From: Bremerella sp. P1
Lineage (GTDB): Bacteria > Planctomycetota > Planctomycetia > Pirellulales > Pirellulaceae
Assembly: GCF_028748185.1 (NCBI RefSeq)
Contig: NZ_CP118164.1
Span: 6,349,814-6,413,813, forward strand
Length of the DNA: 64,000 nt
Direction of reading: 5' to 3'
In this document: positions 16,175 to 27,500 of the stretch, piece by piece
Layout: each line of letters opens with the position of its first letter
Numbering within the stretch: position 1 is the stretch's first letter
The notes under the pieces: generated by a model
Database searches by the model: none
Told to the model about the DNA's origin: nothing
What the model saw: the letters and a program-made list of their open reading frames with translations, nothing else
Position numbers and translations under genes: made by a program

Positions 16175-17113
16175 GTGCAAGATTCGAACATCCCGCCGCG
16201 GATTGCCGTGGCGGGATCTATCAATATGGATCTTGTGCTGCGATGTGCTCAGTTCCCGACACCGGGAACAACGACCGTCGCGCGGTCCTACGATGAGATC
16301 TCTGGCGGCAAAGGCGCGAACCAAGCAGTTTCCGCCGCGAAGGCCGGTGCGCACGTATCGATGCTGGGTCGTGTTGGCGACGATGCGTTCGCCCAGCGTC
16401 TGCTAGGTAGCCTGAAAGGGCACGGGGTTGATTGCACTCATGTGCTTACGACGCCTGATTGCGAGAGCGGCTTGGCGATGATCATGTTGGATCAGACCGG
16501 CCAAAACTCGATTGTCGTTGTCGAAGGTTCCAACGGGCGTTTCACGCCGCAAGATATCAAGCACCTAGAAGACGTGATTCAGTCGATTGACGTCATGCTT
16601 TTGCAGCTTGAGATCCCCCTGGAAACCGTTCAGGAAGTCGTTGAGATCGCGCGTGCGGCGAATGTTCGCGTCATCCTTGATCCAGCTCCTGTCCCTGACA
16701 CTTTGCCTTCCGCTCTCCTCCAAGTCGATTTGATCTGCCCCAACGAACACGAGGCTGAACAGTTGACCGGAATCGCCGTCGATTCCCCAGAGCAAGCCTT
16801 GGCTGCCGCACAGGCCTTGCACGCCAAGGGCGCACGGCATGTTGTCATCACGCTGGGTGGCCGCGGCTCTTTTCTGTTTGATGAAAATGGCGGGCGGATG
16901 ATTTCCGCATTCGAAACCAACGTCGTTGATACGACGGCCGCCGGAGATGCGTTTGCTGGAGCACTTGCGGTTTACTGGGCTCAACATGGCGATCTCGATG
17001 AAGCAGTACGTTTTGGCAATGCAGCAGGAGCGATCGCAGCTTCCCGCATGGGAGCGCAGCCCAGCATGGGCACGCGATCTGAAATCGAAAGTCTTTGGGG
17101 ATCCTTGAAATGA
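16175..17113 (+). CDS. rbsK: ribokinase
   Basis: A 312-residue PfkB-family kinase that phosphorylates ribose to ribose 5-phosphate. N-terminal motif VAGSINMDLVLRC, the GG-K-GANQA sugar-binding motif (ISGGKGANQAVSAAK), and the C-terminal PfkB signature with the catalytic Asp in DTTAAGDAFAGAL. The GTG at 16175 is preferred because AAAGG lies seven bases before it; GTG at 16160 would overlap the nucleoside hydrolase by 11 bases. It ends in an ATGA overlap with the binding-protein gene. Confidence 0.93.
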   Translation: MQDSNIPPRIAVAGSINMDLVLRCAQFPTPGTTTVARSYDEISGGKGANQAVSAAKAGAHVSMLGRVGDDAFAQRLLGSLKGHGVDCTHVLTTPDCESGLAMIMLDQTGQNSIVVVEGSNGRFTPQDIKHLEDVIQSIDVMLLQLEIPLETVQEVVEIARAANVRVILDPAPVPDTLPSALLQVDLICPNEHEAEQLTGIAVDSPEQALAAAQALHAKGARHVVITLGGRGSFLFDENGGRMISAFETNVVDTTAAGDAFAGALAVYWAQHGDLDEAVRFGNAAGAIAASRMGAQPSMGTRSEIESLWGSLK

Positions 17114-18078
17114 AAAAGCTAGTTCCAGGACTACTACTCGTCCTTTTTCTGATCGGCTGCAAGTCGGAAGATTCAACCACGACAGATGGAGCAGATTCGT
17201 CGAGTGAGGTCAAGAAGCCACGCATCGCGCTGATCATGAAGTCGTTGGCCAACGAGTTCTTCTCGACCATGGCAGACGGTGCCAAGAGCTACCAGGCAGA
17301 ACATCCTGATCAGTTTGAGCTTGTGGTGAATGGCATCAAGGACGAACGTGACATCAGCCGCCAAGTGTCGCTCGTGGAAGAGATGATCGCCGCCAACGTC
17401 GATGCGATCGTGATTGCCCCGGCCGACTCGAAAGCCCTGGTGCCCGTTCTCCGCCGCGCGAAAAAAGCAGGCGTAATCGTGATCAATATCGACAATCGGC
17501 TCGATGCCGAGGTGCTTGCTGCCGAAGGAGCGGAGATTCCTTTCGTCGGTCCCGACAACAAAGCGGGTGCCAAGCAGGTCGGCACCTACCTGGCCAGCAA
17601 ACTGGCCGCGGGTGATTCGGTGTGTATCTTGGAAGGTGTTCGCACATCCTTCAATGGTCAGCAACGGTTTGCCGGTTTTCAGGAAGCGATGACCGAAGCC
17701 AACATCAAGGTCGCCGATCACCAGTCAGGCGAATGGGAGATGAGCAAGGCAAACACCATTGCCTCCTCCATGCTCAGCGAACATCCCGAGATCAAAGCGA
17801 TTCTGGCCGCAAACGACAGCATGGCCCTGGGGGCTGTTGCCGCAGTCAAGGGTTCTGGCCGCACCGATGATGTCATGGTAATCGGATTCGATAACATCTC
17901 GGCAGTTCAGCAAGCCATCCGGGAGGGCAAGATTCTGGCCACCGCCGACCAGCATGGGGATCAACTGGCCGTCTATGGTATTCAGAACGCTCTTAAACTG
18001 ATTGAAGACCCCAATGCGGCGATCGAAGATGTCGAAACGCCGGTCGATTTAATCACGCAGGAGTCGCTATCTAAGTGA
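17110..18078 (+). CDS. rbsB: ribose-type ABC transporter substrate-binding lipoprotein
   Basis: A 322-residue periplasmic binding protein. The N-terminus is a lipoprotein signal with lipobox LIGC (Cys17), so it is membrane-anchored. The body has the Peripla_BP_4 pattern (PRIALIMKSLANEFFSTMADGAK; NVDAIVIAPADSKALVPVL; VIGFDNISAVQQAIREGKILAT). The ATG at 17110 is chosen since the signal peptide begins there and it overlaps the ribokinase stop as ATGA. A TTG at 17095 is a poorer choice. The stop overlaps the GTG of the ATPase gene. Substrate is most likely ribose, inferred from neighbours. Confidence 0.92.
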   Translation: MKKLVPGLLLVLFLIGCKSEDSTTTDGADSSSEVKKPRIALIMKSLANEFFSTMADGAKSYQAEHPDQFELVVNGIKDERDISRQVSLVEEMIAANVDAIVIAPADSKALVPVLRRAKKAGVIVINIDNRLDAEVLAAEGAEIPFVGPDNKAGAKQVGTYLASKLAAGDSVCILEGVRTSFNGQQRFAGFQEAMTEANIKVADHQSGEWEMSKANTIASSMLSEHPEIKAILAANDSMALGAVAAVKGSGRTDDVMVIGFDNISAVQQAIREGKILATADQHGDQLAVYGIQNALKLIEDPNAAIEDVETPVDLITQESLSK

Positions 18079-19628
18079 ACGATTCGACGTCGCTCCTGCT
18101 GAACACAACCGGCATCACCAAGCAATACGGGGAAGCGTTGGTCTTGCGCGACGGCTCGTTGAACGTGCGCGAAGGAGAGATACTCGCGCTATTGGGAGGC
18201 AACGGGGCAGGGAAGAGCACCCTGGTGCGCATCATCTCGGGACTCGTTCATCCCACGTCTGGCCAGATGTTCGTTCAGGGACAGCCCTATTCGCCCAAAT
18301 CGAAGCGTGAGGCTGAAGCTGCCGGGATTGAAATCGTTCAACAGGAATTCAATCTCATTTCCACTTTGAGCGTTGCGGAGAACTTACTGCTGACCCGGTT
18401 GCCTGCGATGGGCGGTGTAATTCGACAACGAGACCTCCATCGCCAGGCACGCGAGGCGCTCGACCGATTTGATCTAAGCGATATCGCCACCGATGCCATC
18501 GTCGAGACCCTGGGGGTTGGCCAGCAACAGATGATTGAAATCGCGGCAGCATTGTATCGGAAGTGCCGTCTATTGATCCTCGATGAGCCGACCGCCGCCT
18601 TAAGTGCCGCCGAAGCTGAGTCCCTATTCACATGGCTCGACAAACTCCGCGATGAGGGAGTCGGCATCATCTATATCAGCCATCGTCTCGATGAAGTCTC
18701 GCGAATCTCCGATCGGATCTCATTCCTGCGTGATGGAGCGATGATTGGAACCTATCCGACTTCTGACCTGACCGCTGACGAGATGGTGGAACTGATGACC
18801 GGCGATCATCCCCACACACCCCACTCCCACGCGATAAGCGAGCCAAGACCTGAAAGCGAAACCAGTTCAGCCGCCAACGTTGCCCTACGCGTTGAAAGGC
18901 TCTCAGGAGGCATGGTCGACGACGTCAGCTTTCAGGTACGCCAAGGCGAATGTTTAGGTATCGCAGGTTTGATTGGATCTGGACGGACGGAACTGCTGCG
19001 TTTGATATTCGGCGCTGATATCGCATCGTCCGGAGGCGTCTATCTTTCGGACGACGCGACCCCACGACGCTTTCGCCATCCCCACGAGGCAGTCTCCGCG
19101 GGCATTGCGATGGTCACCGAGGACCGCAAACAAAATGGATTGCTCCTTTCTCAATCGATACGGGTCAACACAACGCTGGCCGCTATGACCAAGCGGTTCA
19201 GTCGAGCAGGAATGATCCGATTTCCGGCCGAGCAGGAAGCAACCGATCAGTACTGTCAATCATTGGAAATCCGCTGCACCGACGGCCAGCAGCAGACAGG
19301 CACGCTCAGCGGAGGGAATCAGCAGAAGGTCGTGATTGCCCGTTGGCTTGGCACCGACGCAAGTGTGTTCCTATTCGATGAGCCAACGCGGGGAATCGAT
19401 GTCCCGGCACGCAAACGGATTTATCGGCTCATCGATTCCTTGGCTGCCGAAGGAAAAGGGATTGTCATTGTGAGCAGTGACCTGGAAGAACTCTTCGAGA
19501 CCTGCGATCGCATCGCCGTGATGTCTAATGGAAAGATGGTGAAAACATTTGAACGTGCCGACATGTCTCACGAGTTGATTATGCAAGCCGCCTTTTCCGG
19601 TTATCGAGAACGGAGTGTTGAGGAATGA
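18075..19628 (+). CDS. rbsA: ribose-type ABC transporter ATPase (two fused NBDs)
   Basis: A 517-residue ATPase of the RbsA/MglA/XylG class. The first domain has Walker A GGNGAGKST (41-49), signature LGVGQQQMIEIAAAL, and Walker B LLILDEPTAAL. The second has the degenerate Walker A usual for this class (GLIGSGRTELL), signature LSGGNQQKVVIARWL, and Walker B VFLFDEPTRGID. It starts with GTG in a GTGA overlap with the binding-protein gene and ends in an ATGA overlap with the permease, so subunits are made in a coupled way. Confidence 0.95.
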   Translation: MNDSTSLLLNTTGITKQYGEALVLRDGSLNVREGEILALLGGNGAGKSTLVRIISGLVHPTSGQMFVQGQPYSPKSKREAEAAGIEIVQQEFNLISTLSVAENLLLTRLPAMGGVIRQRDLHRQAREALDRFDLSDIATDAIVETLGVGQQQMIEIAAALYRKCRLLILDEPTAALSAAEAESLFTWLDKLRDEGVGIIYISHRLDEVSRISDRISFLRDGAMIGTYPTSDLTADEMVELMTGDHPHTPHSHAISEPRPESETSSAANVALRVERLSGGMVDDVSFQVRQGECLGIAGLIGSGRTELLRLIFGADIASSGGVYLSDDATPRRFRHPHEAVSAGIAMVTEDRKQNGLLLSQSIRVNTTLAAMTKRFSRAGMIRFPAEQEATDQYCQSLEIRCTDGQQQTGTLSGGNQQKVVIARWLGTDASVFLFDEPTRGIDVPARKRIYRLIDSLAAEGKGIVIVSSDLEELFETCDRIAVMSNGKMVKTFERADMSHELIMQAAFSGYRERSVEE

Positions 19629-20575
19629 ACCCAAAAGCACTCAAGGAGATGCTCGTTCAGTATGGGGGCTTGTGTGTCGTACTGGCCATCATGGTGGGCG
19701 TATTCAGCGGCCTGAGCGAAAACTTCCTGCAGCGGTCGACCTTCACGACCATCGCCAATCAGATACCCGACCTGACGCTCGTGGCGGTCGGAATGACCTT
19801 CATTCTAGTGGTCGGGGGAATAGATCTTTCGGTAGGTTCAATCCTGGCATTGTCGTCGGCCGTCCTAGGTGCACTCATGGTGGACGCCGGCTGGCCGCTG
19901 TGGGCTGCCATTCCCGTTTGCCTATTAACCGGTGCGTTGTGCGGATTGTTTAATGGGTGCGTTTCGGTCGGGTTTCGCATTCCCTCGTTTATCGTGACCT
20001 TGGGCATGCTCGAGATCGCCCGCGGAGCGACGAAGGTCGTTACCGATTCTCAGACCAAGTACATCGGATCGAAGGTTGAAGTGATTGGCGAACCGCTTCC
20101 CTATCTCCATCTCTCGACGGCATTTCTCCTTGCGCTTGCGGCTGTCCTGGCAGGTCAATTCCTGCTTTCCAGAACCGTTTTCGGTCGCTACTGCATCGCA
20201 ATTGGGACCAACGAAGAAGCCGTGCGGATGTCAGGCATTCGGACGGCCCCGTACTCCATCGCCGTGTTTACCCTGAGTGGACTGCTGTGCGGACTCGCTG
20301 GCCTCGCTCAGACTTCCCGGCTCTCCAGTGCCGATCCCAATGCAGCGATTGGCCTGGAATTGCTGGCGATCGCCGCCTGCGTAATTGGCGGCACGAGCTT
20401 GATGGGTGGCCGAGGCAGCGTCATCAGCTCGTTTATTGGCGTGTTGATCATCTCGGTCCTGCAAACAGGCCTTGCCCAGATCGGTGTCTCCGATGCTAAC
20501 AAACAGATCATCACGGGAAGCGTGATTGTGGTTGCGGTTCTGATTGACTCGCTCCGCAACCGCTTTCGGAAGTGA
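19625..20575 (+). CDS. rbsC: ribose-type ABC transporter permease
   Basis: A 316-residue membrane protein of the RbsC/AraH/XylH class with about eight to ten hydrophobic segments. Motifs seen: TLVAVGMTFILVVGGIDLSVGS, the family hallmark GGIDLSVGS; GFRIPSFIVTLGML; and IAACVIGGTSLMGGRGSVI. Last gene of the operon, coupled to the ATPase by an ATGA overlap. No rbsD mutarotase gene follows. A convergent kinase gene ends 50 bases downstream, with no strong terminator seen between them. Confidence 0.94.
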   Translation: MNPKALKEMLVQYGGLCVVLAIMVGVFSGLSENFLQRSTFTTIANQIPDLTLVAVGMTFILVVGGIDLSVGSILALSSAVLGALMVDAGWPLWAAIPVCLLTGALCGLFNGCVSVGFRIPSFIVTLGMLEIARGATKVVTDSQTKYIGSKVEVIGEPLPYLHLSTAFLLALAAVLAGQFLLSRTVFGRYCIAIGTNEEAVRMSGIRTAPYSIAVFTLSGLLCGLAGLAQTSRLSSADPNAAIGLELLAIAACVIGGTSLMGGRGSVISSFIGVLIISVLQTGLAQIGVSDANKQIITGSVIVVAVLIDSLRNRFRK

Positions 20576-20624
20576 CTCATAATATTCAGCCGAGCGTTGC
20601 GAGTTTTAGAATTCTTCCTGAAAA

Positions 20625-23312
20625 CTACTCGTTAACAGGAATCCATCTCGGCCAGCTCGGATCTTTGTCAAATTGCTTCAGAAAGACGATCGCGAATTCC
20701 CTAGCACGGTCGTCCGGGATGCCGTAATCGATGGAGTCTTGGAAGTATTTTGCGGCCTCCGTACGTTTTCCACGACTGAGATAATGCAGCCCAATTTGGT
20801 AATTGGCACCACCATGCGCGAGCTTGGGAGTATCCCTTAAGTACTCACTGATCGAGGAATCGCCGGCATTGTACCGCAGAAAATTTCTGCGGACACGATT
20901 GCCGTCCTCAGGGAAGTTTTTATACAGTTTGACGGCCAACGCTTGCGCTTCTTCATAGCGGCCAGTGATCAAGGCTAGATCGATCACCCATCCGGCACCC
21001 TCTTCCGTAGCCGTGCCCAGGTACTCTTCTATAACCGGGTCATCAATATCTATTTTCTCCGTCTCGAGCTGCAGGATTATACGGCAGAGGTTGCCACGAC
21101 CAATGGCAAACTCTTTTTGTTTAAGACGCTCAATCTCACTATCAATTTCCGAAGGGTTATCAAGAGCGTAGCCGAGAAGAGTGGCTTGGCCTTGATTGGT
21201 TGTCCGATAATACTCTCGCGCCTGTTCGGTATCGCCATGAAGGCGATAATACCTTCCTTTGACGTTTTGCGAGGCATACGATCCCTCCTTACCAAACTGA
21301 GCAAAAATCTCGTCCAGATCTTGTAATAATTCATCCGCTCGCATGTTGAATTTTTCCGCTTCCACCGAATCCCCCTGATCCTCTGCCTCATTGGCTAGTT
21401 TTACAAAGAGGTCCTGAGCGAGCATGCGTATGTACAGCTGGTACGTCAAGGAAAACTCGTTCACCGGCAGATAAGACATACTGCGGTCGGCGTCTTGAAT
21501 CGCAATTTCCATGGCCTCAAGGTCGCGTGAACCATTTGCCAGGGAGGCAAGCGTAAGAGCACGATACACGTACGCGAGAGGGTGCTGCAGGTTTTCCGCG
21601 GCCTCGGTTAGCAATTCCAAGCCGGTGTCGGGATCGGACCAAATTAACGAATTACCGACGAACATGCGTTCGTAATCGGAATTCAATGTCTTGGCATCCT
21701 GTCGAACGGTTGCATGGGCGTAGGACTCCCAATCACCGTGGATCAGGTACGCCATCGCCAGCATGGATTGAATAATTACGTCATCGGACTCAAGTTGATT
21801 CGCTTCCTCCAAGTATTGGATAGCCGCTTTTACATCACCATCATAACGGGCCTTTACTCCATCGACCATCAATTCGTAGGCGCGTGGTTTGTCGAGTTCC
21901 GCACCGGCGATTGCCTCACGTGCTTGATCAAAGTTGCCGATGGCTGCCGAAACGACCGCTCGATCAATGCCCACTTGTTGTTTGTAGGAGCGGGCTTCTT
22001 TAAGTTCATTCAGCGCGTTATGCAACTGAATAGCAATGATCGAACTGGAAATTGTTGACACCAACAGAATCGTCGTGATCACACTTCCCGTAATAAGCAG
22101 GGAGCGATTCTTGCGGGCAAACTTCCGAAACCGATACGATGCCGATGGTGGACAGGCTTGAACCGAATCACCCTTGAGGAATCGCTGGACGTCATCGGCA
22201 AACTCGGTCGCGGAGTCGTAGCGACGATTACGATCCTTTTCCAAAGACTTCATCACGATGAGATCGAGTTCGCCACGCAGCAGGCCGCCAAGCTTTCGTG
22301 GATCGGTTTGCCGCTTGGTCGCAATCGCTGCCGACTGCTTGCCCATAGTGCTATACCGCCGCGAAGGCTGTAATGGTTCATCCTCACGTATCATTCGTTG
22401 CAGGTCGGCGTAAGCCGTTTGGCGGATCTTTACCGGGTCCAGCGGCGTGCATCCAGTCAACAGTTCGTACAACAATATTCCCAATGAGTAGATATCGCTG
22501 CGGGTATCAATATCCAAGCCGCTCATCTCGGCCTGTTCCGGACTCATATACTGCGGAGTACCAATCATCTGACCATGGGCCGTGAACAGGGTCTTCTCGG
22601 TGAGTTGCTGAGAGATCGCCTTGGAGATACCAAAATCGATTACCTTAGGCACGGGCACGCCGTCGTGCAGGGTGACCAGTACGTTCGATGGCTTGATGTC
22701 GCGATGAATAATCCCCTTTTGGTGCGCGTGCTGAATCGCCTGGCAGACGGTCGCAAACAATTCCAACCGTTGCTTTAGCGTGAATTTGTTTTCATCGCAG
22801 AAGTCGGTGATCGGTACTCCCTTGACGAGTTCCATCACGAAATAGGGACGTCCCGCATCCGTAGATCCTCCGTCAAACACCTTGGCGATGTTGGGGTGGT
22901 CCATCAGGGCCAGTGCTTGCCGCTCCGCTTCAAAGCGAGCCACGACGGCCCGCGTGTCCATGCCCGGCTTGATAATCTTGACGGCGACCTTGCGACGAAC
23001 CGGACGGCTTTGCTCGGCGAGATAGACGACGCCGAAGCCTCCTTCGCCAATCATCTGCAGCAGCTTGTAGCGTCCGATGTGCTCGCCCACAGCCTCGCCA
23101 TTGCCACTGAAACTGGCCGTCGCCTCAACCGCCACGTTGGACTTCAGCAGGGATTGCTCCTTTTCAAAAGCATCCAGCAGGGCATCCACTCGTTCCCGGA
23201 GCGCTGCGTCGCCTGCACAGATCTGGACGAGATAATCTTCACGTAGTTCCCCAGACGTAATCCCTCGAGCAATGTGAAAGATCTTCTCTTCGTCCAATTG
23301 GCGGTCATTCAT
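20625..23312 (-). CDS. membrane Ser/Thr protein kinase with TPR-like C-terminus
   Basis: An 895-residue Hanks-type kinase. The ATG at 23312 is used since the following residues ([17 protein letters not shown]) are typical of planctomycete kinases; the open frame to 23447 is unlike. Kinase core: glycine loop GEGGFG (89-94), Lys112 in [15 protein letters not shown] (203-210), DFG (226-228), [10 protein letters not shown]. One transmembrane helix follows at about 405-427 ([19 protein letters not shown]), then an outer TPR-like alpha-helical domain ([26 protein letters not shown]). It sits 106 bases downstream of an ECF sigma gene on the same strand, a common planctomycete pair, so it may set the activity of that sigma factor. 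The ligand is unknown. Confidence 0.93.
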   Translation of the reverse strand: MNDRQLDEEKIFHIARGITSGELREDYLVQICAGDAALRERVDALLDAFEKEQSLLKSNVAVEATASFSGNGEAVGEHIGRYKLLQMIGEGGFGVVYLAEQSRPVRRKVAVKIIKPGMDTRAVVARFEAERQALALMDHPNIAKVFDGGSTDAGRPYFVMELVKGVPITDFCDENKFTLKQRLELFATVCQAIQHAHQKGIIHRDIKPSNVLVTLHDGVPVPKVIDFGISKAISQQLTEKTLFTAHGQMIGTPQYMSPEQAEMSGLDIDTRSDIYSLGILLYELLTGCTPLDPVKIRQTAYADLQRMIREDEPLQPSRRYSTMGKQSAAIATKRQTDPRKLGGLLRGELDLIVMKSLEKDRNRRYDSATEFADDVQRFLKGDSVQACPPSASYRFRKFARKNRSLLITGSVITTILLVSTISSSIIAIQLHNALNELKEARSYKQQVGIDRAVVSAAIGNFDQAREAIAGAELDKPRAYELMVDGVKARYDGDVKAAIQYLEEANQLESDDVIIQSMLAMAYLIHGDWESYAHATVRQDAKTLNSDYERMFVGNSLIWSDPDTGLELLTEAAENLQHPLAYVYRALTLASLANGSRDLEAMEIAIQDADRSMSYLPVNEFSLTYQLYIRMLAQDLFVKLANEAEDQGDSVEAEKFNMRADELLQDLDEIFAQFGKEGSYASQNVKGRYYRLHGDTEQAREYYRTTNQGQATLLGYALDNPSEIDSEIERLKQKEFAIGRGNLCRIILQLETEKIDIDDPVIEEYLGTATEEGAGWVIDLALITGRYEEAQALAVKLYKNFPEDGNRVRRNFLRYNAGDSSISEYLRDTPKLAHGGANYQIGLHYLSRGKRTEAAKYFQDSIDYGIPDDRAREFAIVFLKQFDKDPSWPRWIPVNE

Positions 23313-23418
23313 GCTTCGATTCCAGTTCGTCGTGAGTAGTATTCTGGACCTGTAAATAACTATGCGAGATTCACAGTCAGAGCCCCGAACCGATTTTTGG
23401 AAATTTTCTCTAAGTACA

Positions 23419-23985
23419 TCATTCACTCGCTTCCGACATGGCAACACGTAACCAGGATCGAGCGTAAGCCCAGTCGTTTTCGGCGGTCGAGAGGGAGATA
23501 CCGAGCGTTTGCGCTGCTTGCGCGGTTGTCAGACCGGCAAAGAATCGCAATCGGACGATCTCCGCTTTGCGAGGGTGTTGTTGATTCAGCCGCTCCAGGG
23601 CTTCGTCCAATCCGAGGATGTCATCGCATGCGATTGGCAGAACTGCCGGATCTATCGCGGCGAGCTCGAGACGTTTTAGTTCACCACCGTGCTTCACCGT
23701 TGCTCGCTGGCGAGCACGCTCGATGAGAATTCGCCGCATAGCCTCAGCCGCCGCGGAGAAAAAGTGACGAGCATTGTCCCATTTTTGCGGCTGCTTTTGG
23801 TCCACCAGGCGGATAAACGCGTCGTGCACCAACGCTGTGGCCTGAAGCGTCTGGCCGGGCCTTTCCTGTGACATCTTAGCGCTGGCGAGCTTACGAAGCT
23901 CGTCGTAGACCAAGGGTAGCAAGCGATCCGCTGCCGAGGCATCGCCATCTTCGATCTGGGATAGAATCTGCGTAACATCTGACAT
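23419..23985 (-). CDS. ECF-type RNA polymerase sigma factor
   Basis: A 188-residue sigma-70-family protein with regions 2 and 4 only. Region 2: [17 protein letters not shown] through [21 protein letters not shown]. Region 4: [23 protein letters not shown] followed by the helix-turn-helix [25 protein letters not shown]. This is the long-linker ECF type common in planctomycetes and acidobacteria and usually coded next to a Ser/Thr kinase, as here. It probably controls envelope or surface genes, but no target can be named. Confidence 0.93.
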   Translation of the reverse strand: MSDVTQILSQIEDGDASAADRLLPLVYDELRKLASAKMSQERPGQTLQATALVHDAFIRLVDQKQPQKWDNARHFFSAAAEAMRRILIERARQRATVKHGGELKRLELAAIDPAVLPIACDDILGLDEALERLNQQHPRKAEIVRLRFFAGLTTAQAAQTLGISLSTAENDWAYARSWLRVAMSEASE

Positions 23986-24592
23986 GATGCCAAGGTACTA
24001 TGGCCACAAGAAGAATGCCAATCTCCCAAGGTCGATTCTTGGCAATTGCTCTCGCTTGCCTCCTGTTGCTGAGGCAGTCTTACTTTCACGTTCGTAAAGA
24101 TTAGTTTGCGAATGGAAAGGTACGACTCGCCTTCGACAAGTTCCTACCAGTACTCCCGGGCGGCAGCCAACCACGCACACGCACTGTTTCAACGAACAGC
24201 CAACGTCCAGCGCGACTAGATCGCTCAGAAATGCGAAAAGTACCATCCCCCGCCAGCAACAAATCTCAATGTCTTCTTTCGCGTAAATCCGCGATAATAT
24301 TTCCGATCTCAATTGTGCATGACAATAACCCCGGTCATGGCGAAGCAACGGTTCCTTCTTAGGAAATTGGCTGAGGTGACGGATCATGGTTAATCGACGG
24401 TACCCATTACGGCGGACCTTGCCGGATAGGACAACTAGAACCGCCAAATGCCCTCTTCAGACGTTTGTGGTACAAAACAGGTACCACTAACGCTTTGCCA
24501 ATCGGCCATTGATGCCTGGCCAGGGCACTCTTAATGGTCCTCCTTTTCTTCTTAACATCTCAACACCCGCGCTAATCCCCCGGTCTCCTTTG
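23986..24592. other. 607-base intergenic stretch upstream of the giant surface protein
   Basis: No supported gene. A minus-strand open frame (23998-24447) has no recognisable domain, odd composition and no good ribosome binding site. The region separates the divergent sigma-kinase pair and the surface-protein gene, so promoters for both should be here, but I do not see a convincing -35/-10 pair. An inverted repeat near its right end is listed separately. Confidence 0.5.
24467..24487. repeat. inverted repeat upstream of the surface-protein gene
   Basis: GTGGTAC (24467-24473) and GTACCAC (24481-24487) are perfect inverse copies with a seven-base spacer, about 105 bases before the likely start at 24593. 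It could be an operator or an mRNA leader hairpin. Confidence 0.45.
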
Positions 24593-27500
24593 ATGTTCAA
24601 CGCCCCTTGGTTGCCAAGCCTGTTCCTATCCTCGCCTAAGCGTAAAAGCAGACGCAGGCAGCGACTTGGCTTGTCCAAGCACACTCACCCGTGCGTGACT
24701 TGCATTGTTTCTGGTGAAGCACTTGAAGAACGATTGGTACTTTCGGCAACGGTTGGCAACAACATCGCGGTCGGTGACGAATTCCAGAATTATCGGATTG
24801 CGATCGCCGCGACTGCCGAATTCACCGCCTATTTTGGTGACCAGAATGCCGCCCTGGCTGCTATCCAAGATACGGTCGCAGAACTCAACGAGATCTTCGA
24901 GCGCGAACTAGCTATTCACTTCGATCTGGTGAGCGGCACCAACACCATCTTTACTAACTCGTCTACCGATGGTTACACCAACGGTAACGCCAGCACGATG
25001 ATCGGCCAGAACACGCCGATTCTCAACTCCATCATTGGTGTGGGGAACTACGACATCGGGCATGTCTTCGGAACCGTATCCAGCGGCGGAAGTGGCCTAG
25101 CCGGGCTCGGGGTCGTCAACAATTCGAATTGGAAAGGACGTGGCGTTTCGTTATTCGCTGCACCTGTTGGAACCAACTTTGTGAACCTGGTCGCGCACGA
25201 GATCGGGCACCAATTCAATGCAGAGCACACGTTCAATGGGAATACTTACGGTTCAACAGCCGGGAATCGAAGTGCCAGTAGCGCCTACGAGCCAGCAAGC
25301 GGTTCTACCTTGATGAGTTACGCGGGTATCGCTGCCGACGGCAGCGGTAACGACAATCTCCAGGATCAGGAAGACGATTACTTCCACTCGGCAAGCTTTG
25401 AAGAGATCCAGACCTTCTTGGCCGGTAGCGGTGCTCCGAGTTCCACGACTCCAACTGGAAACAGCATACCCACAATTTCTGCAGGTTCGGACTACACCAT
25501 CCCTGCTGGAACGACTTTTCAACTGATTGCTTCCGGATCGGATGCCGATTCGTCGGACACACTTACCTATACGTGGGAACAATTGGACCTCGGTCCAGCG
25601 ATGAGTCTGCCGCTGTTCGATAATGGCAGTAGTCCCTTGTTTCGCTCTTTCGTACCGACAACCGACCCGTCACGAACCTTTCCTTTGCTTGACGACATCA
25701 TCAACAACGTCAATACGGCAGCAATCGGCGAGGCGCTTCCGACGACCGATCGCGATATTAACTTCCGTGCCACGGTGCGTGATGGCAACGGCGGGGTGAA
25801 CTCGGACGATACGCTGATAACTGTCGTCGCTACGGGATCGCCTTTCCAGCTGACCAACACGAACAGCGGATCAACTTGGATCGGCGGGCAGTCGCAGACG
25901 ATCACCTGGGATGTCGCCGGAACGACGGCCAATGGAATCAATGCTGCCAATGTGGCGATCGAACTCTCCGACGACGGCGGCTACACGTATGGCATTACGC
26001 TGGCGGCTTCGACGTCAAACGATGGTTCTTTCACGATCGATGTCCCCAACATTGACATCGCCCAGGCTCGAGTCCGTGTTCGTGCCATCGGCAACGTGTT
26101 TTTCGATATCTCTGATGCCGATTTCAGTATCACAAGCAATGCGAGTCTTCCCGGCGTAACAGTGACCGAATCCGGCGGCACGACGCTGATCGGCGAAGCA
26201 GGAGTTGTGGGCGGTCAGACGGTCGACACGTATACCCTTGCCCTGAATACGACTCCCAGCGGTCCCGTCGATATCACGGTCAATGCGGATTCCCAGACAG
26301 AGGTTAGTCTCGATGGCGTGAACTTCGCCTCAAGCGTTGTCGTGACTCGTTCAGACACAACGCCCCAGACCATCCATGTCCGCGGCTTTGACGACGGAGT
26401 TGAAGAAGGCATTCACAACGGATCGATTACGCACAGCGTCTCGTCGAGCAGTGATTCCAACTATCCCCTGGACATGGATATCAATTCGATCAGTGTCACC
26501 ATTGCCGACGACGAGTTGCAGCCGCTGATTGGCGTTGACTTCGACGACACCGGTTCCTCACCCACCAACTGGACAACCATCACAAGTATCTTCTCCAGCT
26601 CTAACTCCAACTTGATTCGCGAAGACGGTGCGACTTCATCGGTTGACCTCACTATCAATACCAGTGGTGGCGCCAATACAGATACGACTAGTCCACCGCC
26701 CAATTTGCCCGATCACTCACCGACTTTGTCAGGCCTGGACGGTATTCGTTTTGCCGCGAATTCCATCGTACTCACCTGGTCAGATCTCGTTCCACTGGCT
26801 GATTACGACCTGTATCTGTTTTTGTCAGAACCCTATTCCAACATTGCGATCCAGACCGTCACGATTTCTGGTGGAGGAAACAATCCGTTCCCCTTCATCA
26901 TGGATACCTCACAGACTGGCTCTGACCTGCTCGTCAACAGTGCCGTTGCCAGTCCCAGCAGGCCCTTAGAAGACGACGCCGTTCGTGCGACCGCCGACAG
27001 TAGTGGTGAAATCGTCATCACCATCTCTAACACAGGCGGCGACTATGTCTTTCTTTCCGGGGCGGCTATCCAGGCAGTCGCCCCAGTAGGTACTCCGCCT
27101 CAGGCAGTTAACGATTCATACTCGATTGACGAAGACACAACACTCAATGTTTCGGCAGCGGGCGTTCTCAGCAATGACACCGATACCGAACTGGACCCGT
27201 TGACGGCCTCACTATTGACCGGGCCGACCAATGGGTCGCTGACGCTCAATCCGGATGGGTCCTTTACCTACACACCCAACGAGAACTTCAACGGCACCGA
27301 TACCTTTACGTACCTGGCGAATGACGGCAGTTACGACTCGAATACGGCGACGGTGACCATCACGGTTAACGCGACCAACGATGAACCCGTTGCCCAGGAC
27401 GATCCGGTGACTACCGATGAAGACACACCGATCACTGTGTCAGTTCTCGATAACGATAGTGATGTCGATGGCGACACAATCAGCGTGTTATCCGTCTCCG

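Noticed and set aside
18075-19628. Loss of the Walker A lysine in the second domain of RbsA
   Set aside because: The SGRTE form is normal for the second domain of RbsA/MglA-type ATPases.
20625-23985. Sigma factor and kinase pair as a new signalling module
   Set aside because: This pairing is common in planctomycetes; nothing in this copy is unusual enough to report.
23998-24447. 149-codon minus-strand frame in the long gap before the surface-protein gene
   Set aside because: No motif, unusual Cys/Val/Arg composition and no clear ribosome binding site; not enough to call a gene.
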